NCBI GenBank assembly: GCA_934155165.1
Contig: CAKPGS010000002.1
Coordinates: 1 to 53,479 of the forward strand
Length of the DNA: 53,479 nucleotides
From: an uncultured Clostridia bacterium
GTDB taxonomy: Bacteria > Bacillota > Clostridia > TANB77 > CAG-508
Direction of reading: 5' to 3'
Within the stretch, counting starts at the first letter, position 1; each line of letters opens with the position of its first letter. The position numbers were made by a program, and so were the translations under genes. Positions 26,164 to 33,769 of the stretch are shown here, one piece after another. Below the pieces are notes generated by a model. That model was not told the DNA's origin. It saw only the letters and a list, made by a program, of their open reading frames with translations, and did not search any database.

Positions 26164-26976
26164 CTATTTTAATTTTTTGAATGCTTCTTCAGTAATTTTG
26201 TTTATTTTATTTTTTAGTTCAAAACTGTCTAATAAATTATTTTCATTTTTTTCTATGTATAATAAGTATTCTATATTTCCTGCTGGTCCTTTAATTGGCG
26301 AATAGTCTAAATTTAATATCTCAAAACCTATTTTATTTATTTGCTCTATTATGCTTTCGAGAATTTTTTTATGTATTTTTATATCTTTTACTACTCCATT
26401 TTTATTTAGGTTTTGTTTTCCAACTTCGAATTGAGGTTTTATTAAAATAACAGCATTTCCTTTTATTTTTAATAATTCATAAATTTTGGGTATTACCTGC
26501 ACTATTGATATAAATGATACATCTGTTGATATAAAGTCTATTGTATTAAAATCTTTTACATCTATGTCTTTTATGTTTGTTCCTTCTAAATTAATAACTT
26601 TTTCATTATTTATTAATTTTTCATCTAATTGGTCATGACCTACATCTACACTATAAACTTTTTTTGCTCCATTTTGTAACATAACATCTGTAAATCCTCC
26701 TGTTGATGCTCCTATATCTATACATATTTTATTATTTAAATTAATTTCAAAAACATTTACAGCTTTTTCTAATTTTAATCCTCCACGACTTACATATTTT
26801 AGAGTTTCTCCTCTTACTTCTATGTTATCTTCTTCTGAAATTAATTTACTTGATTTTGTTATTTGTATATTATTAACATATATATTTCCGCTATCTATTG
26901 CATATTTTGCTTTTGCTCTACTTTTAAAATAGCCTTTTGTTACAAGTATTGAATCTAATCTTTCTTTAATTTCCAT
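26164..26976 (-). CDS. tlyA: TlyA-family rRNA 2'-O-methyltransferase
   Basis: An N-terminal S4 RNA-binding domain (LDSILVTKGYFKSRAKAKYAI, about residues 7-65) is followed by an FtsJ-like Rossmann methyltransferase with the SAM-binding IDIGASTGGFTDVML and the D-Y-S-type region. Family members methylate 16S and 23S rRNA and have also been called hemolysin A or YqxC. Length 270 is normal. It is the first gene of tlyA-recN. Confidence 0.94.
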   Translation of the reverse strand: MEIKERLDSILVTKGYFKSRAKAKYAIDSGNIYVNNIQITKSSKLISEEDNIEVRGETLKYVSRGGLKLEKAVNVFEINLNNKICIDIGASTGGFTDVMLQNGAKKVYSVDVGHDQLDEKLINNEKVINLEGTNIKDIDVKDFNTIDFISTDVSFISIVQVIPKIYELLKIKGNAVILIKPQFEVGKQNLNKNGVVKDIKIHKKILESIIEQINKIGFEILNLDYSPIKGPAGNIEYLLYIEKNENNLLDSFELKNKINKITEEAFKKLK

Positions 26977-27077
26977 ATTTTCTCCTTTTGCGAATTTGTG
27001 TTTGTATATGTATTATATACTTTAATTTTAATTTGTCAACAGTTTTATGAAAATTTGTTCTATTTTTTTGTTTTTTA

Positions 27078-27107
27078 TTGACTAATTCATATTTTTTATG
27101 TTATAGT
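27078..27107 (+). promoter_or_regulatory. Promoter of tRNA-Glu
   Basis: TTGACT (27078-27083) and TATAGT (27102-27107) with an 18-bp spacer, ending 13 bases before the mature tRNA 5' end. Confidence 0.78.
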
Positions 27108-27120
27108 ATTAGTTGTTAAT

Positions 27121-27195
27121 GGCCCGTTGGTCAAGCGGTTAAGACGCAGCCCTCTCAAGGCTGAATCATGGGTTCGATTCCCGTACGGGTCACCA
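27121..27195 (+). tRNA. tRNA-Glu (anticodon CUC)
   Basis: Complete cloverleaf with acceptor GGCCCGT/ACGGGTC, anticodon loop CTCTCAA (anticodon CTC), the GGTTCGATTCC T-arm and encoded CCA. Its 3' end is duplicated 151 bp downstream. Confidence 0.95.
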
Positions 27196-27206
27196 AAATT
27201 ACTTAC

Positions 27207-27236
27207 GAATCTACAATTTATAGTAGATTCTTTTTT
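27207..27236 (+). terminator. Terminator of tRNA-Glu
   Basis: GAATCTAC and GTAGATTC form an eight-bp stem with an eight-base loop followed by TTTTTT, 11 bases after CCA. Confidence 0.85.
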
Positions 27237-27286
27237 GTGCTAAATTTTATGGAATCGAAAAGGACGTGCCTGAATGTAATGAGGGC

Positions 27287-27313
27287 AAAAACAGTCCAGT
27301 GGACTGTTTTTAG
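27287..27313 (+). terminator. Palindrome inside the att-like interval
   Basis: AAAAACAGTCC-AGT-GGACTGTTTTT is a perfect 11-bp stem ending in five T residues. It could terminate transcription or be a mobile-element end. Confidence 0.6.
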
Positions 27314-27349
27314 GACGCGGCTCGCCGATTCCCGTACGGGTCACCAAAA

Positions 27350-27380
27350 AAATAAAAAGTCGATATTAAATCGACTTTTT
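27350..27380 (-). terminator. Terminator of the ftsEX-M23 operon
   Basis: AAAAAGTCGA and TCGACTTTTT form a 10-bp stem with a short A/T loop. On the minus strand the hairpin runs into ATTTTTTTGG, ten bases after the M23 stop codon. Confidence 0.83.
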
Positions 27381-27389
27381 ATTTTTTTA

Positions 27390-28616
27390 TTAAATTGGTA
27401 TGTATGGTGTTGGATTTATACAGTTTTTAAATCCTCCTGGCGATGTTCTTATTTCAAAATGTAAGTGTGGTCCTGTTGCATTTCCTGTTGCTCCTACATT
27501 CATTATTTGTTGTCCTTTGCTTACTATTTGTCCCTCACTAACCTTTAATGAACCTGAAACTCCATGTGCATAGAAACTATATATTCCGTTTCCATGTGAA
27601 ATCATTACATGAGTTCCATATGAACCTGAGTTATTTACAGCTTGTACTACTTTTCCATCTCCTACTGCAAATATTGGATTTCCTGCTACCCCATTAAAGT
27701 CAATTCCTGTATGGTAACCTGTTGACCAATATTTTCCAGAAGCTCCATATCCTGTTCCTATGTATCCTCCGTTTACAGGTCTTATAAATCCATATGAACT
27801 TGTATCTCCTGTATTTGCGGATCCATTGTTATTTCCTGATGAATTTGAATTATTTTTACTATTATTATTTGATGTATTATTTTTAGGTGGCACATATTCT
27901 GAGTATTTTTTAATTTTTGCTGCGATTTCTTTATCTTCTTCTTGTAATTGCTCTATTTCTTTTTGTATATCTTTTTCTTCACTTGATAATTCTGCAACCT
28001 TTTTATTCTTTTCATCTTTTGCTGATGCTAATTCTACAGTTTTGGCTTGTTTGCTTGATTTTGTTGTTTGTAAATCTTTTTTATTATTTTCTAAATCTGT
28101 TTTTGCATTTTCTATTTCATTCTTTTGATTTTCAATCTTTTCTAGTAAATCTGTATCATAACTTGTAATTTCAGAAACTAAATACCAGTTTGATATTAAA
28201 TCTGAAAAATCTTCTGATGATAATAAAACATCTAAATACGTTGTATCTCCTGCCTCATACATTGAAACTAATCTTTGTTTTAAACTTTCTTCTTGGTTTG
28301 TGTAATCTTCTTGAGCTTTTTCTAATCTTTTTTCATTTTCTTTTATTGAATTATTTAAATCTTCTACTTTATTATCTAGTTCTTCTATTTCGCTTTGATA
28401 ATCAGATATTTTTTCAGTTAAGTTTTCAACTTCGGTTAAGGTATCAGATTTTTCTGTTTGAACATTTTCCAAATCATCTTTTTTTTCATTTATTTGATTT
28501 TGTATATCACTTTGTTGATTTTTCAATTCCGACTTTGATGTCGCAAAACATATTGGCATAATTGTAATAACTAAGGTAGTAAATATTGCAATTAATTTAA
28601 TACTTATTTTTTTCAT
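27390..28616 (-). CDS. EnvC/CwlO-type murein hydrolase: coiled coil plus M23 peptidase (copy 1)
   Basis: It has a signal peptide (about 1-25), a long coiled coil (about 27-240) rich in Glu/Lys/Gln, an Asn/Ser-rich linker (about 245-270) and a C-terminal LytM/M23 zinc peptidase with HTGIDF and GPHLHFEIR motifs. Architecture and position behind ftsEX fit the EnvC/PcsB-like class whose hydrolase activity is gated by FtsEX. Within the coiled coil it shares the MYEAGDTTYLDVLLSS block with its neighbour, showing tandem duplication. It begins one base after the 28618 gene ends. Regulation is probably by FtsEX contact rather than expression. Confidence 0.9.
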   Translation of the reverse strand: MKKISIKLIAIFTTLVITIMPICFATSKSELKNQQSDIQNQINEKKDDLENVQTEKSDTLTEVENLTEKISDYQSEIEELDNKVEDLNNSIKENEKRLEKAQEDYTNQEESLKQRLVSMYEAGDTTYLDVLLSSEDFSDLISNWYLVSEITSYDTDLLEKIENQKNEIENAKTDLENNKKDLQTTKSSKQAKTVELASAKDEKNKKVAELSSEEKDIQKEIEQLQEEDKEIAAKIKKYSEYVPPKNNTSNNNSKNNSNSSGNNNGSANTGDTSSYGFIRPVNGGYIGTGYGASGKYWSTGYHTGIDFNGVAGNPIFAVGDGKVVQAVNNSGSYGTHVMISHGNGIYSFYAHGVSGSLKVSEGQIVSKGQQIMNVGATGNATGPHLHFEIRTSPGGFKNCINPTPYIPI

Positions 28617-28617
28617 T

Positions 28618-29787
28618 TTAATCCTCCGTATTATTATTTTCTTCTACTTTTGTATTTGATGTAATGTATGTTAGTGGATTTACTGGCTGTCCATTTACTC
28701 TTACTTCAAAATGTGCATGTGCTCCTGTTGAATATCCTGTTGAACCAACTTTTAATATACTATCACCTTTTTTCACAGTTTGTCCTACAGTAACTAAAAT
28801 TTCACTTCCGTGCGCATAAAGAGTTGAAACTCCACCTCCATGGTCTATTATGACCATATTTCCATAGGCTGTATTGAAACCTGCTTTAGTAACAATTCCA
28901 TCATTAGCAGCTATAAAATTAGCTCCTATTGGTGCTCCAATATCTACACCTGTATGCAATTTATAAACTCCAGTAATAGGATGTGTTCTCATTCCATAAT
29001 TTGAAGTTATACGTGTATAACCTGGAACTGGCCAAGCCATTTCTCCTCCAATATATTGTGTATCTAAATTAGCTGTAGTAATTTGTGAAATTTCTGATTC
29101 TATAGCTAAAATCTGATCTCTGTATTCATCTATTTTTGCAGATAAAGCTGTTTCTTCTTCTGTTAATTTACTTGCTGCTTCATCTTTTAATAATTTTGTA
29201 TTATACAAAATTACCTTCTTTTTTTCATAATTTGCTTTTATTGTATTGTACTCAGTTTGCTGAGTTTCTAACATTTTTTTATTGTGTTCAATTTGACTTT
29301 TTTCTCTTTCAATTTTGTCAAGTAAATCTTCATCATAATTTGTAAGTTCAGCCATTAAATAATAATTAGATATAAAATCAACTATATTTTTTGAACTTAA
29401 TATAAAATCTAAAAAAGAAGTATCTCCTGCTTCATACATTGTTACAAGTCGTGTTTCTAATAATTTTTCTTGTTCATCATAATCTCTTTGTGCAATGTCC
29501 AATTTTGACTGAATTTCTTCCATAGAATTTTCTAATTCATCTATTTGTTTCCCCCATTCATCTATTTGAACTTGATATTCAGAGATACTTTGACTTAAAT
29601 TTTCAACTTGTTGCATATTAGCAGATAACTCCTCTTGAATAATACCTAATTTACTATCTGCTTCATTCTTTTGATTTTGTAACTCATTTTGTTGATTTAT
29701 TAAATCTGTAAGTTCATCTGCAAAAGTAATTGAATTGTAAAATATAATTATAGCTATTAACCCAATAGCAATTAAAGCTTTTTTCAT
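28618..29787 (-). CDS. EnvC/CwlO-type murein hydrolase: coiled coil plus M23 peptidase (copy 2)
   Basis: Paralogue of the 27390 gene. It has a signal peptide (about 1-23), an extended coiled coil (about 25-235) with the shared MYEAGDTSFLDFILSS block, and a C-terminal M23 domain with HTGVDIGAPIG and HAHFEVR zinc motifs. The linker between coil and peptidase is shorter than in copy 1. It is the first hydrolase gene after ftsX (25 bases apart), hence the likeliest direct FtsX partner. The second copy may have a distinct localisation or cell-cycle role. Confidence 0.9.
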   Translation of the reverse strand: MKKALIAIGLIAIIIFYNSITFADELTDLINQQNELQNQKNEADSKLGIIQEELSANMQQVENLSQSISEYQVQIDEWGKQIDELENSMEEIQSKLDIAQRDYDEQEKLLETRLVTMYEAGDTSFLDFILSSKNIVDFISNYYLMAELTNYDEDLLDKIEREKSQIEHNKKMLETQQTEYNTIKANYEKKKVILYNTKLLKDEAASKLTEEETALSAKIDEYRDQILAIESEISQITTANLDTQYIGGEMAWPVPGYTRITSNYGMRTHPITGVYKLHTGVDIGAPIGANFIAANDGIVTKAGFNTAYGNMVIIDHGGGVSTLYAHGSEILVTVGQTVKKGDSILKVGSTGYSTGAHAHFEVRVNGQPVNPLTYITSNTKVEENNNTED

Positions 29788-29812
29788 TTCAATTACCTTT
29801 CCTTTCTATTTC

Positions 29813-30718
29813 CTACACATCCAAGTATTTTCTCATAGAAATACTACTTCCTATAATACCTATTCCAACACCTAAAATTAAATATACGGCTACTATTAAA
29901 TTAAACATTTGTGCAAAACTTAATAGACTAATATTCATAGATGCAATTACTTGTGATGCAATAATTTTTTGCGAAACAACATTATATAAAACTCCAACAA
30001 CTAATATTGATAAAGCTCCTGCTAAAATTCCTATAACAATACCTTCTATAATAAAAGGCCATCTTATAAAACTATTTGTTGCTCCAACATATTTCATTAT
30101 TGAAATTTCTTTTCTTCTTGCATGTACTGTTAATTTTATTGTATTTGAAATAATAACTATAGAAATTATTACTAAAAATACCAATATAACTCCTGTTACT
30201 ATTCTAACCCCATTTGCAATTTTTATTAATGTAGATACAGTTTCATCTTTGCTTGTTATATTTTTTAATTTGTCTCCAACAACATTTTTAATTTCTGTTT
30301 GAACTCTACTTGTTTCATTTAAATCTGTTAAAGTAACAACATATGATGCTGGAAATATATTATTTTCTTCAAATCCAGTTAATAAATATTGTTTATCTTT
30401 AAATTTTTCTTTCATTTGATTTAAAGCATCTTCTTTTGAAACAAAAGTAATTGTATTTACTCCATTTATATTTTTTAAATCTTCTCCAATTTTTTCTACA
30501 TCTTCATCTGAGACCTCTGTATTTATAAAAACTTGTATTCCTTGTGCAGACTCTATTTGTTCCATTATACTGTTAATGTTTTCTCCTATCATAAAAAACA
30601 CACCAAATATTAACATTGTAAAACACATTACAAGTAAAGAAGCACTTGTCGATTTTTTATTTTTTAATGTATTTCTAAATCCTTCTTTTAGATAATACCC
30701 TATTATATTAAATCTCAC
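29813..30718 (-). CDS. ftsX: Cell-division protein FtsX
   Basis: FtsX is the permease-like subunit that relays ATP-driven signals to wall hydrolases. It has an N-terminal transmembrane segment, an extracellular loop (about residues 50-165) including the family-typical ...VSKEDAL... region, and three C-terminal membrane helices. Two in-frame ATGs (30739, 30724) lie at or inside the AAGGTGG ribosome-binding site. A GTG at 30718 lies eight bases after it and gives the usual RFNIIGYYLKEGFRN start, so it is preferred, about 301 residues. It overlaps ftsE by 11 bases. Confidence 0.93.
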   Translation of the reverse strand: MRFNIIGYYLKEGFRNTLKNKKSTSASLLVMCFTMLIFGVFFMIGENINSIMEQIESAQGIQVFINTEVSDEDVEKIGEDLKNINGVNTITFVSKEDALNQMKEKFKDKQYLLTGFEENNIFPASYVVTLTDLNETSRVQTEIKNVVGDKLKNITSKDETVSTLIKIANGVRIVTGVILVFLVIISIVIISNTIKLTVHARRKEISIMKYVGATNSFIRWPFIIEGIVIGILAGALSILVVGVLYNVVSQKIIASQVIASMNISLLSFAQMFNLIVAVYLILGVGIGIIGSSISMRKYLDV

Positions 30719-31391
30719 TGTCATAACCACCTTTTTCATCTCTTATTATATTACCATTTTCAATACGAATAACCCTTTTGTTCATTCTATCAACAATATC
30801 TTTTGCATGTGTTGCAACTACTATTGTTGTTCCTCTTGCATTTATTTCTTTTAATAAATTCATAATTTCCCAAGCTGTTTCTGGGTCTAAATTTCCTGTT
30901 GGTTCATCCGCAATAATCATTGAAGGATTGTTTACTAATGCTCTTGCAAGTGCAACTCTTTGTTGCTCTCCACCAGATAATTCATTTGGATACATTTTTG
31001 CTTTTCCACTTAAGCCTACTAAAGATAATACCATTGGAACTTGTCTTCTAATGTGTCTTGGTGTTGCTTTTACTATATACATTGCAAATGCAACATTTTC
31101 ATACACTGTTTTATCTGGTAAAAGTCTAAAATCTTGAAAAACAACTCCCATACTTCTTCTTAAAAAAGGAACTCTGTTTTGTTTTAAAAATGTTGTATCT
31201 TTCCCATTTATTATTATATTTCCAGAAGTAGGTTCCTCCTCTTTTAAAATAAGCTTTATTAAGGTAGATTTACCAGAACCAGATTGTCCTACTAAAAATG
31301 CAAATTCGCCTTTATTTATAACAAAATTAGCATTTTTTACAGCCTCTGTTCCTGTACTATATGTTTTATTTACGTTTCTAAACTCTATCAT
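30708..31391 (-). CDS. ftsE: Cell-division ATP-binding protein FtsE
   Basis: ABC ATPase with Walker A GQSGSGKST (residues 35-43), signature LSGGEQQRVALARAL, Walker B MIIADEPTGNLD and the switch His in VVATHAKDIV. At 227 residues and starting MIEFRNVNKTYSTG it matches FtsE. The VFQDFRLLPDKTVYENVAFAM stretch is FtsE-typical. It has AAGGAGA upstream and is the first gene of ftsE-ftsX-M23-M23. Confidence 0.96.
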   Translation of the reverse strand: MIEFRNVNKTYSTGTEAVKNANFVINKGEFAFLVGQSGSGKSTLIKLILKEEEPTSGNIIINGKDTTFLKQNRVPFLRRSMGVVFQDFRLLPDKTVYENVAFAMYIVKATPRHIRRQVPMVLSLVGLSGKAKMYPNELSGGEQQRVALARALVNNPSMIIADEPTGNLDPETAWEIMNLLKEINARGTTIVVATHAKDIVDRMNKRVIRIENGNIIRDEKGGYDSEI

Positions 31392-31464
31392 TTTTTTCTC
31401 CTTATGTACATAATTTTAATCATTATAATGATAACAATAAAATAAAATTTATGCAATAGAAAAA

Positions 31465-31493
31465 CGCTAAAAAAACCCAAAATATTTTTGGGC
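31465..31493 (-). terminator. Terminator of the gerW operon
   Basis: CCCAAAA-TAT-TTTTGGG is followed by seven T residues on the minus strand. It lies downstream of gerW and of the hairpin at 31503-31540. Confidence 0.82.
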
Positions 31494-31502
31494 TTTTTGT
31501 AA

Positions 31503-31540
31503 TAATAAATCAAAAAATTATATTACTTTTTGATTTATTA
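31503..31540. terminator. A/T-rich 14-bp hairpin after gerW
   Basis: TAATAAATCAAAAA and TTTTTGATTTATTA form a perfect 14-bp stem with a 10-base loop, 12 bases after the gerW stop. It may be an upstream helper to the stronger terminator at 31465. Confidence 0.6.
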
Positions 31541-31551
31541 GTTAAATATTT

Positions 31552-32112
31552 TTAATAATCTTCATTTTCATCAAAATCTAAATCTGAATCTATTCCATCA
31601 AATTTTATCTCAACTTCAGGTTCTTTATATACTTTATTTTTCTTATGTTTATTTTGTTTTTTCATTTGAATTTTTTGCTCTTGTTTCTGTTCTTCTTTTT
31701 TATTATTCATTTGTTTATTTATTAAGTTGTTTGTTTTATCTACTAAATCTGGAATATAGTCTAAAAGCTTGTCTATTGCTGAAGAATGGTCTATTGGAAG
31801 TAATTTAACATTATTGGATTGTATTACTAAAAATGCTACTGGTATAATTTTTACTCCAGCTCCGCTTCCACCTCCAAATGGTAATCTATACTGAATATCT
31901 TCATCTTTATCTCTTTTGCTATATTCATCTATTGTTTCTCCACTAAATTCACTTCCACCTGCAGCAAATCCAAATGTTACTTTAGAAATTGGAATTATTG
32001 TTATATTATTATTTGAAATAATTGGTTCCCCTACTATTGTATTTACATCTACCATATCTTGTATACTATTCATAGCTGTAAGCATTAAACCTTCTATTGG
32101 ATGTTCTCCCAT
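31552..32112 (-). CDS. gerW: Sporulation/germination protein GerW (YtfJ)
   Basis: This YtfJ-family spore protein is needed for normal germination in Bacillus. Recognisable segments are EHPIEGLMLTAMNSIQDMVDVNTIVGEPI, ISKVTFGFAAGGSEF, FGGGSGAGVKIIPVAFLVI and VKLLPI in order. A Lys/Gln-rich then acidic tail (about 140-186) is longer than usual. ATG 32112 is chosen because GAGAG precedes it. An ATG at 32121 abuts that site. The start overlaps the upstream DUF2953-like gene by 47 bases. Confidence 0.92.
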   Translation of the reverse strand: MGEHPIEGLMLTAMNSIQDMVDVNTIVGEPIISNNNITIIPISKVTFGFAAGGSEFSGETIDEYSKRDKDEDIQYRLPFGGGSGAGVKIIPVAFLVIQSNNVKLLPIDHSSAIDKLLDYIPDLVDKTNNLINKQMNNKKEEQKQEQKIQMKKQNKHKKNKVYKEPEVEIKFDGIDSDLDFDENEDY

Positions 32113-32674
32113 TTTTATCATCTCTCTTTCTTAAAATTAACCACATTATATTTATAATATGTATCATTTTTAGGCTAAATATACAGTTTAAGTCTATTTT
32201 ATATACAAAATTTTCAACATATATTGGCATAACTCTATATTTACAATTTTTGTTACCTGCTTTTACTAATAAACATGATAAAAAACTAGAAATAATTGGA
32301 ATTATTAATGTGGTAAACATTATATCTATTGTTCCTATTTCTAAATTTAAATCTAATTTTTGCAAATTTATTTTCTTTAATAAATTTATTTTTTCTTTAT
32401 TACTTTTTGGTAGATTTTTTACAATCTTTTTAGTATCTATTTTTTCAACTTTTTGCTTATTATAAATTTTCTTTAATTTTTTGTTATCTAATTTAATTTC
32501 TAAAAATTTTAATTTATTAAAAATATATAATCTAACTTTTATGCAAAAATTATCTGGTATTTCTTTTAGCGTATTTGAATACGAAAAATTTTCTATCTCA
32601 AATTCAAACCTTAAAGAAATTACAATAAATTCAACAAGTATAATTAATAATAAAAAAAATAATAACATAAACAA
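32066..32674 (-). CDS. DUF2953-like membrane-anchored protein
   Basis: The protein has an N-terminal hydrophobic segment (MLLFFLLLIILVEFIVISL), a basic middle section and a further hydrophobic segment (about 115-140) with a two-cysteine C-terminal region. DUF2953 genes normally precede ytfJ/gerW in sporulating Clostridia, as here. Sequence similarity by eye is modest, so context carries much of the call. The long overlap with gerW implies translational coupling. Confidence 0.75.
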   Translation of the reverse strand: MFMLLFFLLLIILVEFIVISLRFEFEIENFSYSNTLKEIPDNFCIKVRLYIFNKLKFLEIKLDNKKLKKIYNKQKVEKIDTKKIVKNLPKSNKEKINLLKKINLQKLDLNLEIGTIDIMFTTLIIPIISSFLSCLLVKAGNKNCKYRVMPIYVENFVYKIDLNCIFSLKMIHIINIMWLILRKRDDKNGRTSNRRFNAYSYE

Positions 32675-32722
32675 AATCCTTCCTTTTTGTATATATTATT
32701 ATTTTTCACTTTTTTTATTTTA

Positions 32723-33529
32723 TTAATCATATCTAGTACTTCTATATTTTACTTTAAGCATCATTTTCCAAATATTATCTTCTAATGTATAACATCTATG
32801 TAATCCATATAAATTTAATTCTTTACTTTTGTTTATTTTGTTATCTGTTAAATTTTGTATAAATCCTGCGTTTTCTAATTCTTTTCTTGTTTCTTCTCTT
32901 GTAAGTCCACAAGGGTATGTAAATACTTTTATTTGTTTTTTGCCTAAATGTTCTTCTATTTGAGAATGTGCATATTCAACATCTTGAACAGCTTCATTTG
33001 TTTCTTTTTGGTCAAAGTTGTAATGTTCTTTTCCGTGGGTATTTATTGTAACTAATCCTGTTTCATCTAGCTCTTTTATTTGTTCCCAACTCATATAGCC
33101 TTCTTTGCCCACACAATTATCTATTACATATATGCTAACTGGAATATTATATTTTTTTATTATATCTAATGCTATTTTATAATTTCCTTCATAACCGTCA
33201 TCAAAGTCTACTAAACAAGTATGTTTATTTATAGGTGTTTCTCCATTTTTATATTTAACTAAATCTTCATAGGAAATAACTTTATAACCTAATTTTAATA
33301 ATCCATTTATTTGCTTTTCGAAAGTTTCTTTATCTGTTTGCATATAATCGTATTCTATTTGTTCTTTATTTTCTACTATATCGTGATATAGAAATATTGG
33401 AATTTCTAAATTTTTTTCACTTATATAATATTCTTTGTTCCATGTTGCAATTTCATAAGTTGCAAATGCAACAATTATTAAAATTATTGTTGTTATTATT
33501 CCTATTATAATTTTATTATTTTTTTTCAT
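32723..33529 (-). CDS. Polysaccharide deacetylase (NodB-homology) with membrane anchor
   Basis: An N-terminal signal-anchor helix (about residues 6-24) precedes a carbohydrate esterase 4 domain. The catalytic motif 1 is VDFDDGYEGN (107-116), with Asp108/Asp110/Asp111, and the metal-binding motif 2 is NTHGKEHYN (H165-x3-H169). The later TYPCGLTREE and L/H-containing segments fit motifs 3 and 5. At 268 residues it is compact. Likely extracellular N-deacetylation of peptidoglycan or another glycan, substrate not determinable. Confidence 0.87.
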   Translation of the reverse strand: MKKNNKIIIGIITTIILIIVAFATYEIATWNKEYYISEKNLEIPIFLYHDIVENKEQIEYDYMQTDKETFEKQINGLLKLGYKVISYEDLVKYKNGETPINKHTCLVDFDDGYEGNYKIALDIIKKYNIPVSIYVIDNCVGKEGYMSWEQIKELDETGLVTINTHGKEHYNFDQKETNEAVQDVEYAHSQIEEHLGKKQIKVFTYPCGLTREETRKELENAGFIQNLTDNKINKSKELNLYGLHRCYTLEDNIWKMMLKVKYRSTRYD

Positions 33530-33557
33530 GATATTTTCCTTATATATATATATATTT

Positions 33558-33696
33558 AGACAAAATAATCAATTAATCTAAAATTTCATCGAGGCTCCCC
33601 ATTCACGACATTCTAACAAAATTTTAAAAATTTTGAAGAATGTCGGAAAGGTCCCCACTTGCCTCGCGAAATTTAATCTTAATTATTATTTTGTCT
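33558..33696. repeat. 139-bp long imperfect inverted-repeat element
   Basis: Outer arms start AGACAAAATAAT (33558) and end ATTATTTTGTCT (33696), extending inward through AATTAA...AAATTTC...CGAGGC and its complement. Inner arms CGACATTCT (33606-33614) and AGAATGTCG (33637-33645) enclose an A/T loop. No protein is encoded. Similar in organisation to the element at 11716-11897. Confidence 0.6.
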
Positions 33697-33769
33697 TTTA
33701 TTATATTTTAATTTTGAATGTCAAATATAATTGTTTTGAAATACCGCGTAAGCGACCAAACGATATTAC

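Larger units (their letters stand above)
27175..27349 (+). repeat. 24-bp direct repeat of the tRNA-Glu 3' end (att-like), 151 bp apart
   Basis: The 24 bases at 27175-27198 (from the T-loop through CCA plus AAAA) recur exactly at 27326-27349. Between them lie the tRNA terminator, an AAAAACAGTCC/GGACTGTTTTT hairpin (27287-27311) and a GC-rich stretch. GGAATCG before and CGATTCC in the second copy are inverted. A duplicated tRNA 3' end is the usual scar of tRNA-targeting integrative elements. The short distance suggests a deleted or miniature insertion. Confidence 0.75.

Noticed and set aside
27199..27325. A second complete tRNA after tRNA-Glu
   Set aside because: Only the 3' 24 bases are duplicated. 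There is no acceptor, D-arm or anticodon arm.
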